A model generated the notes under the pieces. The model made no database searches. It was given only the letters and a program-made list of their open reading frames with translations, and was not told the origin of the DNA. The position numbers and the translations under genes were made by a program. Positions 51,312 to 60,749 of a stretch of 64,000 bases of DNA are shown piece after piece. How positions within the stretch are numbered: position 1 is the first letter of the stretch; each line of letters begins with the position of its first letter. The stretch covers positions 3,968,001 through 4,032,000 of the forward strand of contig CP063166.1 of the NCBI GenBank assembly GCA_016806145.1. The letters run 5' to 3'. The stretch is from Variovorax paradoxus. Lineage in GTDB: Bacteria; Pseudomonadota; Gammaproteobacteria; Burkholderiales; Burkholderiaceae_C.

Positions 51312-51953
51312 CTATCGGGCCACGATCCGCTGCAGCCCCAGCATGACCAGCATGCCGCCGGCCACGCCATCGACCCAGCGCTCCACGCGCAGGTAGCGTG
51401 CGCGGATCGCCTCGGCGCCGAACACCACGGTGATGCCGAAGTGCCACAGCAGCGAGAGCACGGCCACCATCACGATGGTGGCGGGATAGAACCAGCCCGC
51501 GGCCTGCGCGGGCACCAGGGTCGCGAACACACTGGTCCAGAAGGCCGCGCCCTTGGGGTTGGTGATGCCGGTCAGCAGGCCCGCGCGGTAGGCGCCGCGC
51601 GCATCGCTGCGCGGGCTCGCCGGCACGCGGCGGGCGCTGCCGGTCGCGGTCTTCGCGGGCGGCGACACGGCGCGCCATAGCAGGCTGCCGCCATACCAGA
51701 CAAGGTAGCTCGCGCCGAGGAAGCGCACGGCCGAGGCCAGCCACGGGTGGTGCGCCATCAGGGTGGACATGCCCGCGAGCGAGAGCACGACCCAGAAGAT
51801 CGAGCCGGTCGTGAGCCCCAGCACCACGTAGCGCGATTCGCGCTGCCGGCCGTCGAGCGCCATCTGGCTCAGGATGAAGAAGTTGGGGCCCGGGCTCGCG
51901 AGCACGGCGAGGTAGACGCCGGCGATGAGCAGCAGGGGCGAGAGTTGGGTCAT
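51312..51953 (-). CDS. LysE/RhtB-family amino-acid exporter
   Basis: A 213-residue exporter with six membrane helices: LIAGVYLAVLASPGPNFFIL, the family N-terminus with the ASPGP motif, then GLTTGSIFWVVLSLAGMST, LGASYLVWYGGSLLW, a charged central loop, and GLLTGITNPKGAAFW, the second signature. It would export amino acids or homoserine lactone-like compounds. Ends 4 bp from the convergent Rid gene. Confidence 0.9.
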   Translation of the reverse strand: MTQLSPLLLIAGVYLAVLASPGPNFFILSQMALDGRQRESRYVVLGLTTGSIFWVVLSLAGMSTLMAHHPWLASAVRFLGASYLVWYGGSLLWRAVSPPAKTATGSARRVPASPRSDARGAYRAGLLTGITNPKGAAFWTSVFATLVPAQAAGWFYPATIVMVAVLSLLWHFGITVVFGAEAIRARYLRVERWVDGVAGGMLVMLGLQRIVAR

Positions 51954-52012
51954 GGCGCCGAGGAGGATGCGAAGGACCCGCCGATCCTAGCGGCGGGCGA
52001 ACATCCCTGCCC

Positions 52013-54532
52013 TCAACGCGACTCGATCAGCGTCTTGACCCGCTTGGCCAGCGCATCCATCTCGAAGGGCTTGGTCATCACGTGCATGCCGGGCGCCAGG
52101 TGGCCATGGCTCAGCACCGCGTTCTCGGCATAGCCGGTGATGAACAGCACCTTGAGGCCGGCGCGCAGGGTGCGCGCGGCATCGGCCACCTGGCGGCCGT
52201 TCATGCCGCCGGGCAGGCCGACGTCGGTCAGCAGCAGGTCGATGCGCTGGTTCGACTCGAGGATGCGCAGCGCGTCGGCGCCGTCGCCGGCCTCGAGCGT
52301 GGCATAGCCCAGCCCCTGCATCACCTCGACGATCAGCATGCGCAGCGAGGCCTCGTCGTCGACCACCAGCACGGTGTCGCCGCGATCGGCGCGCGGCGCG
52401 GTCTCGACCTGCTCGGCCTCGTCGGCGCGCTCCTCCTTGCGGTCGTGGCGCGGCAGGTAGATGCTGACCGAGGTGCCCTTGCCGACCTCGGAATAGATGC
52501 GCACCTGCCCGCCCGACTGCTTGGCGAAGCCGTAGATCATCGACAGCCCGAGCCCGGTGCCCATGCCGATCGGCTTGGTGGTGAAGAAGGGATCGAAGGC
52601 GCGCGCCACCACCTCGGGGCTCATGCCCACGCCGTTGTCGCTGACCGTGAGCGAGACGTACTGGCCCGCCGGCAGGTCGCGGCCCGGCGCGCTGCGCGCA
52701 TCGACCCAGCGGTTGGCGGTCTCGACCACCAGCGTGCCGCCCTCGGGCATGGCGTCGCGCGCGTTGATGCACAGGTTGAGCAGCGCGTTCTCGAGCTGGC
52801 TCGGATCGGCATGCACGTTCCACAGCCCGACCGCGGCCACGGTCTCGAGCGCGATGGCGGGCCCCATGGTCCGGCGCAGCAGGTCCTCCATGCCGCTCAC
52901 CAGGCGGTTGAGGTTGACCGACTTGGGCTCCAACGTCTGCCGGCGCGAGAAGGCCAGCAGCCGGTGCGTGAGCGCGGCCGCGCGCTTGACGGCGCCGTGC
53001 GCCACGCCGATGTAGCGCTCGAGGTCGGCCTGCCGGCCCTCGAGCCCGCGCCGGCGCATCAGTTCCAGGCTGCCGCCGATGGCCGCCAGCAGGTTGTTGA
53101 AGTCGTGCGCGAGGCCGCCCGTGAGCTGGCCCACGGCCTCGAGCTTCTGGCTCTGGCGCAGCTGCTCGCGCGCCGTCTCGAGTTCGGCGGCGCGTTCCTT
53201 CTGCTCGGTGATGTCGCGCGCGGCCGAGTAGTTGAGGCCGCCGTCGGGCACCGCGGTCCACGACAGCCAGCGGTAGCTGCCGTCCTTGGCGCGATAGCGG
53301 TTCTCGAAGCCGCGCGTGCGCTCGCCGCGGGCCAGCCGCGCGAGTTCGGCCTCGGTGGCCTCGAGGTCGTCCGGATGCACCAGCTCGCGGAACGGCATCG
53401 CCATCAGCTCCTGGCGGCTCCAGCCGAGCACCGCCTCCCAGGCCGGATTGGCGCTCTCGAAACGGCCCTGGTCATTGGCCACGGCCAGCAGGTCCTGGCT
53501 CAGTTCCCAGGTGCGGTCGCGCTCGCGCGTGCGCACCTCGACCTCGCGCGCCAGCGATTCGGCGAAGGCCTGCAGCTCGAGCTGCGCCTCGCGCCGCGCG
53601 ATCGCCGAGCGGATGCGCTCGCCGACCTCGCCGATGAAATCGAGCTCGTCGCGCGACCAGGGGCGCGCGCTGCCGTGGTTGAGATAGAGCAGCCCCACCA
53701 GCCCGCCGCGTTCGGTCAGCGGCATGTTGACCACGGCGCGCGCGCCGATGCCGTCGAGCGCGGCGGCATTGGCGCGCGTGCGCGGGTCCTCGTGGGCATC
53801 GGCGAAGACCACGGTCGTGCCGCGGCGCAGGTCGTCGATGTAGCTGCCGTAGTCGCGAAAGCGCAGCGTGCCGGCCAGGCTGCTCACGCCCGGCGCGGTC
53901 CAGTCGCGCTCGATCTCGATGGTCTCGGCCGCCGTGTTCACCAGGCCGTAGCCCGCGCGGTCCACCCCCAGTTGCGTGCCGAGCATCTGCGAGGCGGTGT
54001 AGGCGATCTCGCAGATGCCGTCCATGTCGCGGATGCGGTCGCTGAGTTCGATCAGCGCCAGCCGGCGCGCCTCGGCGGCGCCGAAGATCTCGTGCGCCAC
54101 GCGCAGCTTGGCCTCGGCCGCCTGCTTGGCCTCGCGGTCGGCCGCCTCCTTGAGCGCGCGCTCCATCACCACCGGCAGCCGCGCCAGGCGGCCCTTGCTC
54201 ACGTAGTCGGTGGCGCCGCGCTTGAGCAGCTCGACCGCGTTGTCCTCGCCGATCACGCCCGAGACGAAGATGAAGGGCGTGAGCGGCGCCACCGCGCGCG
54301 CGATCTCGAGCGCATGCGCGCCCGAGAAGCCCGGCAGCTCGTAGTCCGACAGGATCAGCTGGTAGCGCGCGCTTTCCAGCGCGCCCGTGAAGCCCTCCTC
54401 GTCGCACACCACGGTCACGCGTGCCTCGGGCAGCGCGGCGATCAGGGCTTCGGTCAGCAGCTCGACGTCGAAGCGCGAATCCTCGAGGACGAGGATGTCG
54501 GGGGCCGTCGTGGAAGCCGTGCCGCTACTCAT
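52013..54532 (-). CDS. Hybrid histidine kinase (REC-GAF-PAS-HisKA-HATPase-REC)
   Basis: An 839-residue cytoplasmic hybrid kinase with no membrane helix. Order: receiver ([20 protein letters not shown]), GAF (about 165-330), PAS/PAC (about 375-460), HisKA ([11 protein letters not shown], His476), HATPase ([30 protein letters not shown]), second receiver ([20 protein letters not shown]). Start MSSGTAST at 54532 overlaps the upstream receiver gene by 8 bp. An N-terminal receiver suggests it takes phosphate from a phytochrome relay and passes it on. Last gene of the phytochrome operon. Confidence 0.9.
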   Translation of the reverse strand: MSSGTASTTAPDILVLEDSRFDVELLTEALIAALPEARVTVVCDEEGFTGALESARYQLILSDYELPGFSGAHALEIARAVAPLTPFIFVSGVIGEDNAVELLKRGATDYVSKGRLARLPVVMERALKEAADREAKQAAEAKLRVAHEIFGAAEARRLALIELSDRIRDMDGICEIAYTASQMLGTQLGVDRAGYGLVNTAAETIEIERDWTAPGVSSLAGTLRFRDYGSYIDDLRRGTTVVFADAHEDPRTRANAAALDGIGARAVVNMPLTERGGLVGLLYLNHGSARPWSRDELDFIGEVGERIRSAIARREAQLELQAFAESLAREVEVRTRERDRTWELSQDLLAVANDQGRFESANPAWEAVLGWSRQELMAMPFRELVHPDDLEATEAELARLARGERTRGFENRYRAKDGSYRWLSWTAVPDGGLNYSAARDITEQKERAAELETAREQLRQSQKLEAVGQLTGGLAHDFNNLLAAIGGSLELMRRRGLEGRQADLERYIGVAHGAVKRAAALTHRLLAFSRRQTLEPKSVNLNRLVSGMEDLLRRTMGPAIALETVAAVGLWNVHADPSQLENALLNLCINARDAMPEGGTLVVETANRWVDARSAPGRDLPAGQYVSLTVSDNGVGMSPEVVARAFDPFFTTKPIGMGTGLGLSMIYGFAKQSGGQVRIYSEVGKGTSVSIYLPRHDRKEERADEAEQVETAPRADRGDTVLVVDDEASLRMLIVEVMQGLGYATLEAGDGADALRILESNQRIDLLLTDVGLPGGMNGRQVADAARTLRAGLKVLFITGYAENAVLSHGHLAPGMHVMTKPFEMDALAKRVKTLIESR

Positions 54533-54983
54533 GGCGCCGGGTGGCCTTGAGCGACCCCGGCGGCGGTTCGTTGAGCACGGCCCAGAACACCCCGAGGTCG
54601 GCGATCGCCGAGACGAACCGGTCGAAAGCCACCGGCTTGACCACATAGGCGTTGACGCCGAGCTCGTAGCTGCGCAGCACGTCCGACTCCTCCTGCGACG
54701 AGGTCAGCATCACCACCGGGATGCTGCGCAGCGCGGCGGAGGCGCGCACCTCCTGCAGCACCTCGAGCCCGGTCACCTTCGGCAGCTTGAGGTCGAGCAG
54801 GATCACGGCCGGATTGCCCTCGGCGCGGTCCGCATGCTCGCCCTCGCGCTTGAGGTAGTCGAGCGCCTGCGCGCCGTCGCGCAGCACGACCACGTCGTTC
54901 GCGAGCTGGCTGCGCTCGAGCGCCACCAGGGTGAGTTCCAGGTCGCGCTTGTCGTCTTCGACCAGCAGGATCGGCTTAAGCAT
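54525..54983 (-). CDS. Single-domain response regulator (Rcp1-like)
   Basis: A 152-residue receiver with no output domain: PILLVEDDKRDLELTLVALE, VILLDLKLPKVTGLEVLQEV (phospho-Asp), VVMLTSSQEESDVLRSY, and AYVVKPVAFDRF. This LKLPK pattern is that of the Rcp1-type receivers that partner bacteriophytochromes. It overlaps the phytochrome gene by 8 bp and the hybrid kinase by 8 bp, so all three are translationally coupled. Confidence 0.92.
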   Translation of the reverse strand: MLKPILLVEDDKRDLELTLVALERSQLANDVVVLRDGAQALDYLKREGEHADRAEGNPAVILLDLKLPKVTGLEVLQEVRASAALRSIPVVMLTSSQEESDVLRSYELGVNAYVVKPVAFDRFVSAIADLGVFWAVLNEPPPGSLKATRRHE

Positions 54984-57318
54984 CCTCTTCTCCGTCAGTT
55001 CCGTTGATTGTCTTGCCGGCTTCCGTGTCCGGGCCCGGCAGCACGAAGCCGAAGCAGGCGCCCGCGCCGAGTTCGCCGCGCGCCCACACCGTGCCGCCAT
55101 GCCGCTCCACGATCCGCTTCACGTTGGCCAGGCCGATGCCCGTGCCCTCGAATTCCTCGGCCTGATGCAGCCGCTGGAACACGCCGAACAGCTTGTCGAC
55201 GTACTTCATCTGGAAGCCCACGCCGTTGTCCTCGACCTCGAGGCCGGTGCCGGCGGCGTTGCGCACCGCGCGCACCGTGATCACGGCGGGCTCGCGGGTG
55301 CGCGAGTACTTGACCGCGTTGGCCAGCAGGTTGCGCACCGTGACCTGCAGCAGCAGCGGGTCGGCATGCAGCGGCGGCAGGTCGGGCTCGACGTGCCATT
55401 CGATGTGGCGCCCCGGCTCGATGCGCACCAGCTCGCGCACCAGGCCCTCGACCAGCGAGGGCGTGTCGACCGCGCGCTTCTGCAGCGCGGCGCGGCCCAT
55501 GCGCGAGAAGTCGAGCAGCGCGTCGACCATCTGGCCCGCGAAGGCGGCCGCGTCCTTCACATGCCCCAGGTAGCGGCGCGCGCGGTCGGTCAGCTGCTGG
55601 CCCTCGGTCTGCGTCACCAGGTCGACATAGCCCGCGATGTGGCGCATGGGCGCGCGCAGGTCGTGCGACACGGTGTACGAGAAGGCCTCGAGCTCGCGGT
55701 TGACGCGGCCCAGCTCGGTCGCCACGGCCGCGAGTTCCTCGGCGCGCCGCAGCACGATGCCGATCAGCGCCTGGCGCAGCTCGACGGCCGCGCCCACCTC
55801 GGCCGCCGACCAGGGATTGGAGCGACCGCGGATGTGCTCGACCCAGCTCTGGAAGCTCAGCCGCGGATGCATGCGCTGGCCGCTCGGCACCATCGGCTTG
55901 CGCGGATCGCCGGCCCATTGCACCGTCTGCACGATCTCGGGCCGAAACCACAGGATCAGGTGGCGGTGCACCTGCGAGATCGAGATGGCCAGCACGCCGG
56001 CCGCGACCGCCTGGCAGTCGGCGAAAGGCTTGAAGTGGGTGGCCAGCGAGTCGCTGTCGTAGACCTCGACGCCGAGCCCGGCGATCCAGTGCGCGAGCTC
56101 CTGGATCCGCGCCTCGTCGGGCACGTCGCCCACGGTCCAGACCGCGTCGTCGAGCACCACGGCCGCGCCGGTGGCGCGCGCCACGCGCAGCAGCAGCGAG
56201 CCCTCCTCGACCAGCCGGCGCAGGGTGGCATCGCTGTCGGCGAGCTGCGACACGGTCTGCAGCGTGAGCTGGCGCAGCTCGAGCCGCTCGGCCACCTCGC
56301 CGTGGGTCTCCTTGGCGTCGATCTGCATCGACAGCAGCTGGCCCATGTGCTCGCAGGCCAGCCGGGTCGCGGTGTCGAGGAAGCGCGGGTCGTGGTCGTG
56401 GCAGGAGATCAGGCCCCAGAGCCGGCCGCGCACCACGATCGACACCGACATCGAGGCCAGGGTGCCCATGTTGCGCATGTACTCGAGGTGGATCGGCGAC
56501 ACGCTGCGCAGTTGCGCCTGCGAGAGGTCGATGTCGGCCGGCGCCAGCGCCGCGTCGTTCGAGACCAGCGGCACCGGGCGGTAGTTGGCGTCGGCGATCA
56601 GCCGGAAGTGGTTGACCAGGTAGAGCGCGCGCGCCTGCTGCGGGATGTCGGAGGCCGGGAAGTGGTGGCCGACGTAGCTGTCGTAGCCCGCGTCGGCCGC
56701 CTCGGCCAGCACCTCGCCGTGGCCCGCGGCATCGAAGCGGTAGACCAGGCAGCGGCCGAAGCCCGTGAGCTGCTTCATCGCGCGCGCCACCAGGCCGGCG
56801 AGCTCGTCCACGTCGCGCGCCTGTTGCAGCGCGGGCAGCAGGATACGGCTCAGCGCATAGATCGGCGCCTCGTTGCCCGCGGCCGGCTTCGCGGCCTCGA
56901 ACTCGGCGATCAGGTGCTGCTCGGTGCGGTGCACCGCCACGTCGAGCGCGCGGCCGGCGATCTCGAGCGCGCCCAGCGACACCGGCGAGGCGCCGGGCTG
57001 CAGCGGCGGCAGCACCACGGCGCGCAGGGCCTGCGCCGCGGCGGCGGCTTCGCCCTCGGGCCAGTTGTCGCTCCAGGCCAGCCGATGCAGCCCTTCGGCC
57101 GCCAGCACCAGCATCCGGCCATGCGGCTGGATCGAACCGGGCACGCGGATCGGCTCGAGATCGCAGCTCGTCAGGTCGACCGCATCGACGCCGCCGCGAG
57201 CAGCGCCTGGGTGGGGGTTCGATGACGTGGGGGGAGCTGGCACTTTCGGGGCGGAAAACGAGGCCGGACGGGCCGGCGCGGTATTGGAGGAAGAACGAAT
57301 CGAGGTCGAATCGATCAT
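54976..57318 (-). CDS. bphP: Bacteriophytochrome histidine kinase
   Basis: A 780-residue red/far-red photoreceptor: PAS-GAF-PHY then HisKA-HATPase. Biliverdin-binding Cys52 (SCDLEPIRVPGSIQPHG), PASDIPQQAR and SPIHLEYMRNMG in GAF, and the PHY tongue motif HPRLSFQSW near residue 480. HisKA has SHDLRAPM (His near 552); HATPase has NLLANAVKYS, EDNGVGF and GTGIGL. All key residues are present, so it should bind biliverdin and signal by phosphotransfer. An N-terminal extension of about 35 residues precedes the Cys. It lies 36 bp after the heme oxygenase gene. Confidence 0.95.
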   Translation of the reverse strand: MIDSTSIRSSSNTAPARPASFSAPKVPAPPTSSNPHPGAARGGVDAVDLTSCDLEPIRVPGSIQPHGRMLVLAAEGLHRLAWSDNWPEGEAAAAAQALRAVVLPPLQPGASPVSLGALEIAGRALDVAVHRTEQHLIAEFEAAKPAAGNEAPIYALSRILLPALQQARDVDELAGLVARAMKQLTGFGRCLVYRFDAAGHGEVLAEAADAGYDSYVGHHFPASDIPQQARALYLVNHFRLIADANYRPVPLVSNDAALAPADIDLSQAQLRSVSPIHLEYMRNMGTLASMSVSIVVRGRLWGLISCHDHDPRFLDTATRLACEHMGQLLSMQIDAKETHGEVAERLELRQLTLQTVSQLADSDATLRRLVEEGSLLLRVARATGAAVVLDDAVWTVGDVPDEARIQELAHWIAGLGVEVYDSDSLATHFKPFADCQAVAAGVLAISISQVHRHLILWFRPEIVQTVQWAGDPRKPMVPSGQRMHPRLSFQSWVEHIRGRSNPWSAAEVGAAVELRQALIGIVLRRAEELAAVATELGRVNRELEAFSYTVSHDLRAPMRHIAGYVDLVTQTEGQQLTDRARRYLGHVKDAAAFAGQMVDALLDFSRMGRAALQKRAVDTPSLVEGLVRELVRIEPGRHIEWHVEPDLPPLHADPLLLQVTVRNLLANAVKYSRTREPAVITVRAVRNAAGTGLEVEDNGVGFQMKYVDKLFGVFQRLHQAEEFEGTGIGLANVKRIVERHGGTVWARGELGAGACFGFVLPGPDTEAGKTINGTDGEEDA

Positions 57319-57354
57319 GCCAGCGGCCCCAGGGGGGGTCGCGTCAGCGGATTC

Positions 57355-58011
57355 CTACGTGGCGTGAAGGCTGGGGTCGCGGCTTGGAGACGGCGCGGTT
57401 CCGCCGTCGCGCGCGAGACCGAAGCACGGCATCAGCGCCTCGAAGCCCGCCACCGCGCCGCGCTGCGCCGACCGGACGGCGGCCGCATCGCGCAGTGCCT
57501 CGCCGAGCTGGGCGACGAAATGGCGCCAGTGCGCGGGCGTGCCGTCCTCGGCGCCGACCGGCGCGAAGTAGCGCATCGGATGCGGCGCGAGCCGCGGCGC
57601 CAGCCGGCGGTGCATGACGCTGCCGCCCAGGCGTGAGCCTTCGACCACATAGGCCAGGCCCCAGGCGAAGCCGGGGTCGGTGGCCTGCGCGGCGAGCGCG
57701 CCCGTGTCGGGCGGTGCGGGCAGCGTGGCCGGCCCGGCGGCCTGCGCGTCGCGCAGGTCGAGTTCGAGCGCCTCGAGCCGCAACCCGAGCTGCCGCGCCA
57801 CCGCCTCGAGCGCCGCCACGCCCGAGCCCGCGAGCGCGGTACGCACCGCGCCCAGCCAGGGCCGCAGCGCGCGCAGGTGCGCGGCATAGTCGGCCAGCGT
57901 GGCCTCGTCGCCGCCGATGCGCAGCTGGCTGTCGAGCGCATGGTGCAGGTCGCGCGTGGCCTCGCGCAGCGGCTGCAGCGCGACCGAGGCGGCCGGCCGG
58001 GGCGCCGCCAT
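57355..58011 (-). CDS. bphO: Bacterial heme oxygenase (biliverdin synthesis)
   Basis: A 218-residue BphO-type heme oxygenase: LREATRDLHHALDSQL holds the proximal His, and GFAWGLAYVVEGSRLGGSVM holds the distal helix with its Gly-rich kink (here AYVVEGSRLGG). It opens heme to biliverdin, the chromophore of the following phytochrome. Start ATG 58011 overlaps the upstream receiver stop (ATGA). The Ala/Arg-rich C-terminus to 57355 is not conserved. Confidence 0.9.
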   Translation of the reverse strand: MAAPRPAASVALQPLREATRDLHHALDSQLRIGGDEATLADYAAHLRALRPWLGAVRTALAGSGVAALEAVARQLGLRLEALELDLRDAQAAGPATLPAPPDTGALAAQATDPGFAWGLAYVVEGSRLGGSVMHRRLAPRLAPHPMRYFAPVGAEDGTPAHWRHFVAQLGEALRDAAAVRSAQRGAVAGFEALMPCFGLARDGGTAPSPSRDPSLHAT

Positions 58012-58400
58012 CAGCGGGCGCCCGGGGCCTCGACCCCGAGTCCGGCGCAGAACGAGAAGAAGTCGTCGAGCCCGGCCGACTTGTCGAACACCGCGTCGGC
58101 GCCGAGCTCGCGCGCCCAGCCCGCGATGTCGTCGGTGCCGTAGTTGGTCAGCACCACCACGCGCTGGCCGGCGCGGCGCTCGCGGTAGCGCTTGACGATG
58201 CCCAGGCCCGAACCCTCCTCGAGGAACAGGTCGACCACCAGCAGCTCCCACGGCGGGTCGCAGGCGTCGAGCCGCTCGATGGCCTCGGCCTCGGTGGCGG
58301 CCGTGCCGACCAGCAGGATGTCGGCTTCATCCTCCATGGCGGCGATGAGGTTGTGGCGGATGAGGGGGTTGTCTTCGACGAGAAAGGTGGAGATCGGCAC
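58011..58400 (-). CDS. Single-domain response regulator, first gene of the bph operon
   Basis: A 129-residue receiver without output domain: FLVEDNPLIRHNLIAAMEDE, LLVVDLFLEEGSGLG (phospho-Asp), VVLTNYG, VFDKSAGLDDF (Lys). Canonical residues are complete. Its stop overlaps the bphO start. Having a receiver at each end of the phytochrome genes, plus a hybrid kinase, suggests a branched phosphorelay. Divergent from the binding-protein gene at 58568 across 167 bp. Confidence 0.9.
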   Translation of the reverse strand: MPISTFLVEDNPLIRHNLIAAMEDEADILLVGTAATEAEAIERLDACDPPWELLVVDLFLEEGSGLGIVKRYRERRAGQRVVVLTNYGTDDIAGWARELGADAVFDKSAGLDDFFSFCAGLGVEAPGAR

Positions 58401-58567
58401 GATGGGCGACAGCCTGGCAGCTATTTTTCTTGGGATACCCGAAGCCTACGCGATGAGGCTGAAAGTCCGGTGAGTGAGAACCTGTAGGCGCAGTAGGAAT
58501 TTCGGCCGCGCCCGTAAACTCCGGGGGCCACGCCCCGGCGCCCGCGCGCCCTCCCCGACGCACTGCC

Positions 58568-59299
58568 ATGACCCAGATCTCCCCCGCCCTCGTCACCGCC
58601 TTCGCGCCCAGCGGCACGCTGCGCGCCTCGATCAACCTCGGCAATCCGATCCTGGCCAACAAGCACCCGGTGAGCTACCAGCCCGTGGGCGTGTCGATCG
58701 ACCTGGCCCACGAATTCGCGCGCCGCCTCGGCGTGGGCGTGGAGCTGGTGGTGTTCGACAAGGCCGCGGCCTCGGTCGACGCGGTGAAGGCCGAGCGCGC
58801 CGACATCGGCTTCTTCGCGATCGATCCGGCGCGCAGCGAGGGCCTGCGCTTCACCGCGCCCTATGTGCTGATCGAGGGCAGCTACCTGGTGCGCGACGGC
58901 TCCGAGCTGCAGGACAACGCGCAGGTCGACGAGGCCGGCCACCGCATCGCGGTCGGCGCGGGCAGCGCCTACGACCTGTTCCTCACGCGCGAGATCCACC
59001 AGGCCGAACTCGTGCGCGTGCAGGGCGCGCAGGCCGTGCTCTCGGCGCTGCGCGCGGGCCAGGTCGACGTGGCCGCCGGCATCCGCCAGCTGCTCGAGAC
59101 CGAGGTGCGGCGCTCCTCGGGCGTGCGCCTGCTGCCGGGCCGCTTCATGGTGATCCAGCAGGCCATGGGCACGCCGGCCAGCCGCGGCGCCGAGGCCCAG
59201 GCGCTGCTCGCGGCCTTCGTGGAAGAGATGAAGTCCAGCGGCTTCGTGGCCGAGGCGCTGCAGCGCCATGGCATCGAGGGCGCGAGCGTCGCGCCCTGA
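58568..59299 (+). CDS. SBP_bac_3-type binding protein lacking a signal peptide
   Basis: A 243-residue protein of the amino-acid binding (SBP_bac_3) family: VSIDLAHEFARRLGVGVELV, ERADIGFFAIDPARSEGLRF and FTAPYVLIEGSYLV are typical. It begins MTQISPALVTAFAPSGTLRA with no signal peptide, so the product should stay in the cytoplasm. No upstream in-frame start would add a signal. It stands alone; such proteins may be soluble sensors or enzymes. Followed by an intergenic palindrome shared with the convergent MFS gene. Confidence 0.82.
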   Translation: MTQISPALVTAFAPSGTLRASINLGNPILANKHPVSYQPVGVSIDLAHEFARRLGVGVELVVFDKAAASVDAVKAERADIGFFAIDPARSEGLRFTAPYVLIEGSYLVRDGSELQDNAQVDEAGHRIAVGAGSAYDLFLTREIHQAELVRVQGAQAVLSALRAGQVDVAAGIRQLLETEVRRSSGVRLLPGRFMVIQQAMGTPASRGAEAQALLAAFVEEMKSSGFVAEALQRHGIEGASVAP

Positions 59300-59324
59300 A
59301 GCTGCCGCGCGCTCGATCGACGAG

Positions 59325-59389
59325 AAACCGTTCGGGCTGAGCCCGTCGAAGCCTTGCGCGGCGCTTCGACAAGCTCGGCGTGAACGGTT
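59325..59389. repeat. Intergenic inverted repeat of the GTTCGGGCTGAGC type
   Basis: Left arm AACCGTTCGGGCTGAGCCCG then TCGAAGC (59326-59352); right arm GCTTCGAC, AAGCTCGGCGTGAACGGTT (59363-59389), with a 10-base loop and few mismatches. This sequence family is very widespread as intergenic hairpins in Xanthomonas, Comamonadaceae and other proteobacteria. It lies between convergent genes and probably serves as a terminator. Confidence 0.8.
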
Positions 59390-59398
59390 CTCTGCGGC

Positions 59399-60724
59399 TC
59401 AGGACACCCGGGAAGAAACCCCGTCCAGTCCTTCCACCGCCCGCGGCATCCGGTCGCGCCGCCACAGCGCCAGCCCGCAGCCGAACACCACCACCTGCGT
59501 GCCGATCAAGAGCGCGAAGCCCGCGAAGAAGCCCGCGGCCGATCCGCCGCCCGCGCCATGGCCCGCCGCGCCGGCCGACGAGAGCGCGCCGATCACCCCG
59601 CCCATCAGCACCGGCATGAAGCCGGCCACCAGGCTGCCCACGCCGTTGGTCACGCCGAAGGCGCTGGCCGTGTGCTCGGGCCGCGCGCAGTGCTGCACCG
59701 TGCTCGGGATCGCCGGGCTCTGCAGGCCCCAGAAGAAGTTCGCCGCCACCAGGCAGCAGGCCGCCACGTAGGGATCGTGCGCGCTGATCGCCAGCAGCAC
59801 CGACAGCGCCACGCCCGCGCTGGCGCCCATGAAGATGAAGGGCACGCGCGCGCGCCCCAGCCGGTCGACCAGCACGCCGCCGACGAAGACCGCGAGCACG
59901 GTCGCGTACTGCGGCAGCGAGGCCAGCCAGCCCATCTCGCGCAGCGAGAAGCCGCGCGCCTCGCGCAGGTAGGTCGGCAGCCAGTTGCTGCTGCCCCAGA
60001 GGTAGGCCAGCGCGGCCGAGGTCAGCAGCGTGATCAGGAACAGGTGGCGCGTGTGCAGCGCGCCCTTCACGATGCCGCCCACGCGCGCCATCGCGTCGCC
60101 GAAGGACTTCGGCGCTATCGCATCGCCCTGCCCGGCCGGCATGCGCACGAAGGCCAGCACCAGCGGAATGCCCAGCACGATGTTGAGCACGCCCAGCACG
60201 TGGAACGAGCTGTCCCAGGCGTACTGCGCGAGCAGCCAGCCCACGAGCGGGAAACCCAGCGCCAGCCCGAGCCCGGTGCCCATGTTGACGATGGCGTTGG
60301 GCTTGCCGTTCTCGTCGCCGCGGAAATGCGCCTTGATGTAGGACGAGGCCAGCGAGAACAGCGGCCCTTCCGACACGCCCAGCAGCGCGCGCGAGGCCAG
60401 CAGCAGCCCGTAGCTGTGGAACAGCGGCGAGGCCCAGGTCACCACGCCCCATAACACGAGGCCATAGATCAGGCTGCGCCGCACGCCGAACAGCGCCGAG
60501 CAGAATGGCGTGAGCACGAAGGCCGAGATGCCGTAGCCCAGCATGAAGGCCGTCGCGAGGAAGCCCTGGCGCACCCGGTCGTCCGGCGCGATGCCCACAT
60601 GGCGCAGGAAGTCGGCGTCGGTGATCAGCACCGCGATGTTGATGCGGTCCACGTAGGAGATCGCGACGATCAGGAACAGCGTGATCACGCCGTACCAGCG
60701 GAGGTTCTTGCTCTGGCTTCGCAT
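59399..60724 (-). CDS. MFS transporter, aromatic-acid/anion type
   Basis: A 441-residue permease with 12 membrane helices, of the ACS/anion:cation symporter type: VAISYVDRINIAVLI, FLATAFMLGYGISAFVLTPF, FGVRRSLIYGLVLWGVVTWA, and LLASRALLGVSEGPLFSLAS. This group carries organic acids such as phthalate, galactonate and glucarate. Start MRSQSKNL at 60724. It is the last gene of the ring-oxygenase operon, after the porin, and so is the likely importer of the substrate. Confidence 0.9.
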   Translation of the reverse strand: MRSQSKNLRWYGVITLFLIVAISYVDRINIAVLITDADFLRHVGIAPDDRVRQGFLATAFMLGYGISAFVLTPFCSALFGVRRSLIYGLVLWGVVTWASPLFHSYGLLLASRALLGVSEGPLFSLASSYIKAHFRGDENGKPNAIVNMGTGLGLALGFPLVGWLLAQYAWDSSFHVLGVLNIVLGIPLVLAFVRMPAGQGDAIAPKSFGDAMARVGGIVKGALHTRHLFLITLLTSAALAYLWGSSNWLPTYLREARGFSLREMGWLASLPQYATVLAVFVGGVLVDRLGRARVPFIFMGASAGVALSVLLAISAHDPYVAACCLVAANFFWGLQSPAIPSTVQHCARPEHTASAFGVTNGVGSLVAGFMPVLMGGVIGALSSAGAAGHGAGGGSAAGFFAGFALLIGTQVVVFGCGLALWRRDRMPRAVEGLDGVSSRVS

Positions 60725-60749
60725 GGGATTTCCGGGCGCGCTCGCCCTC

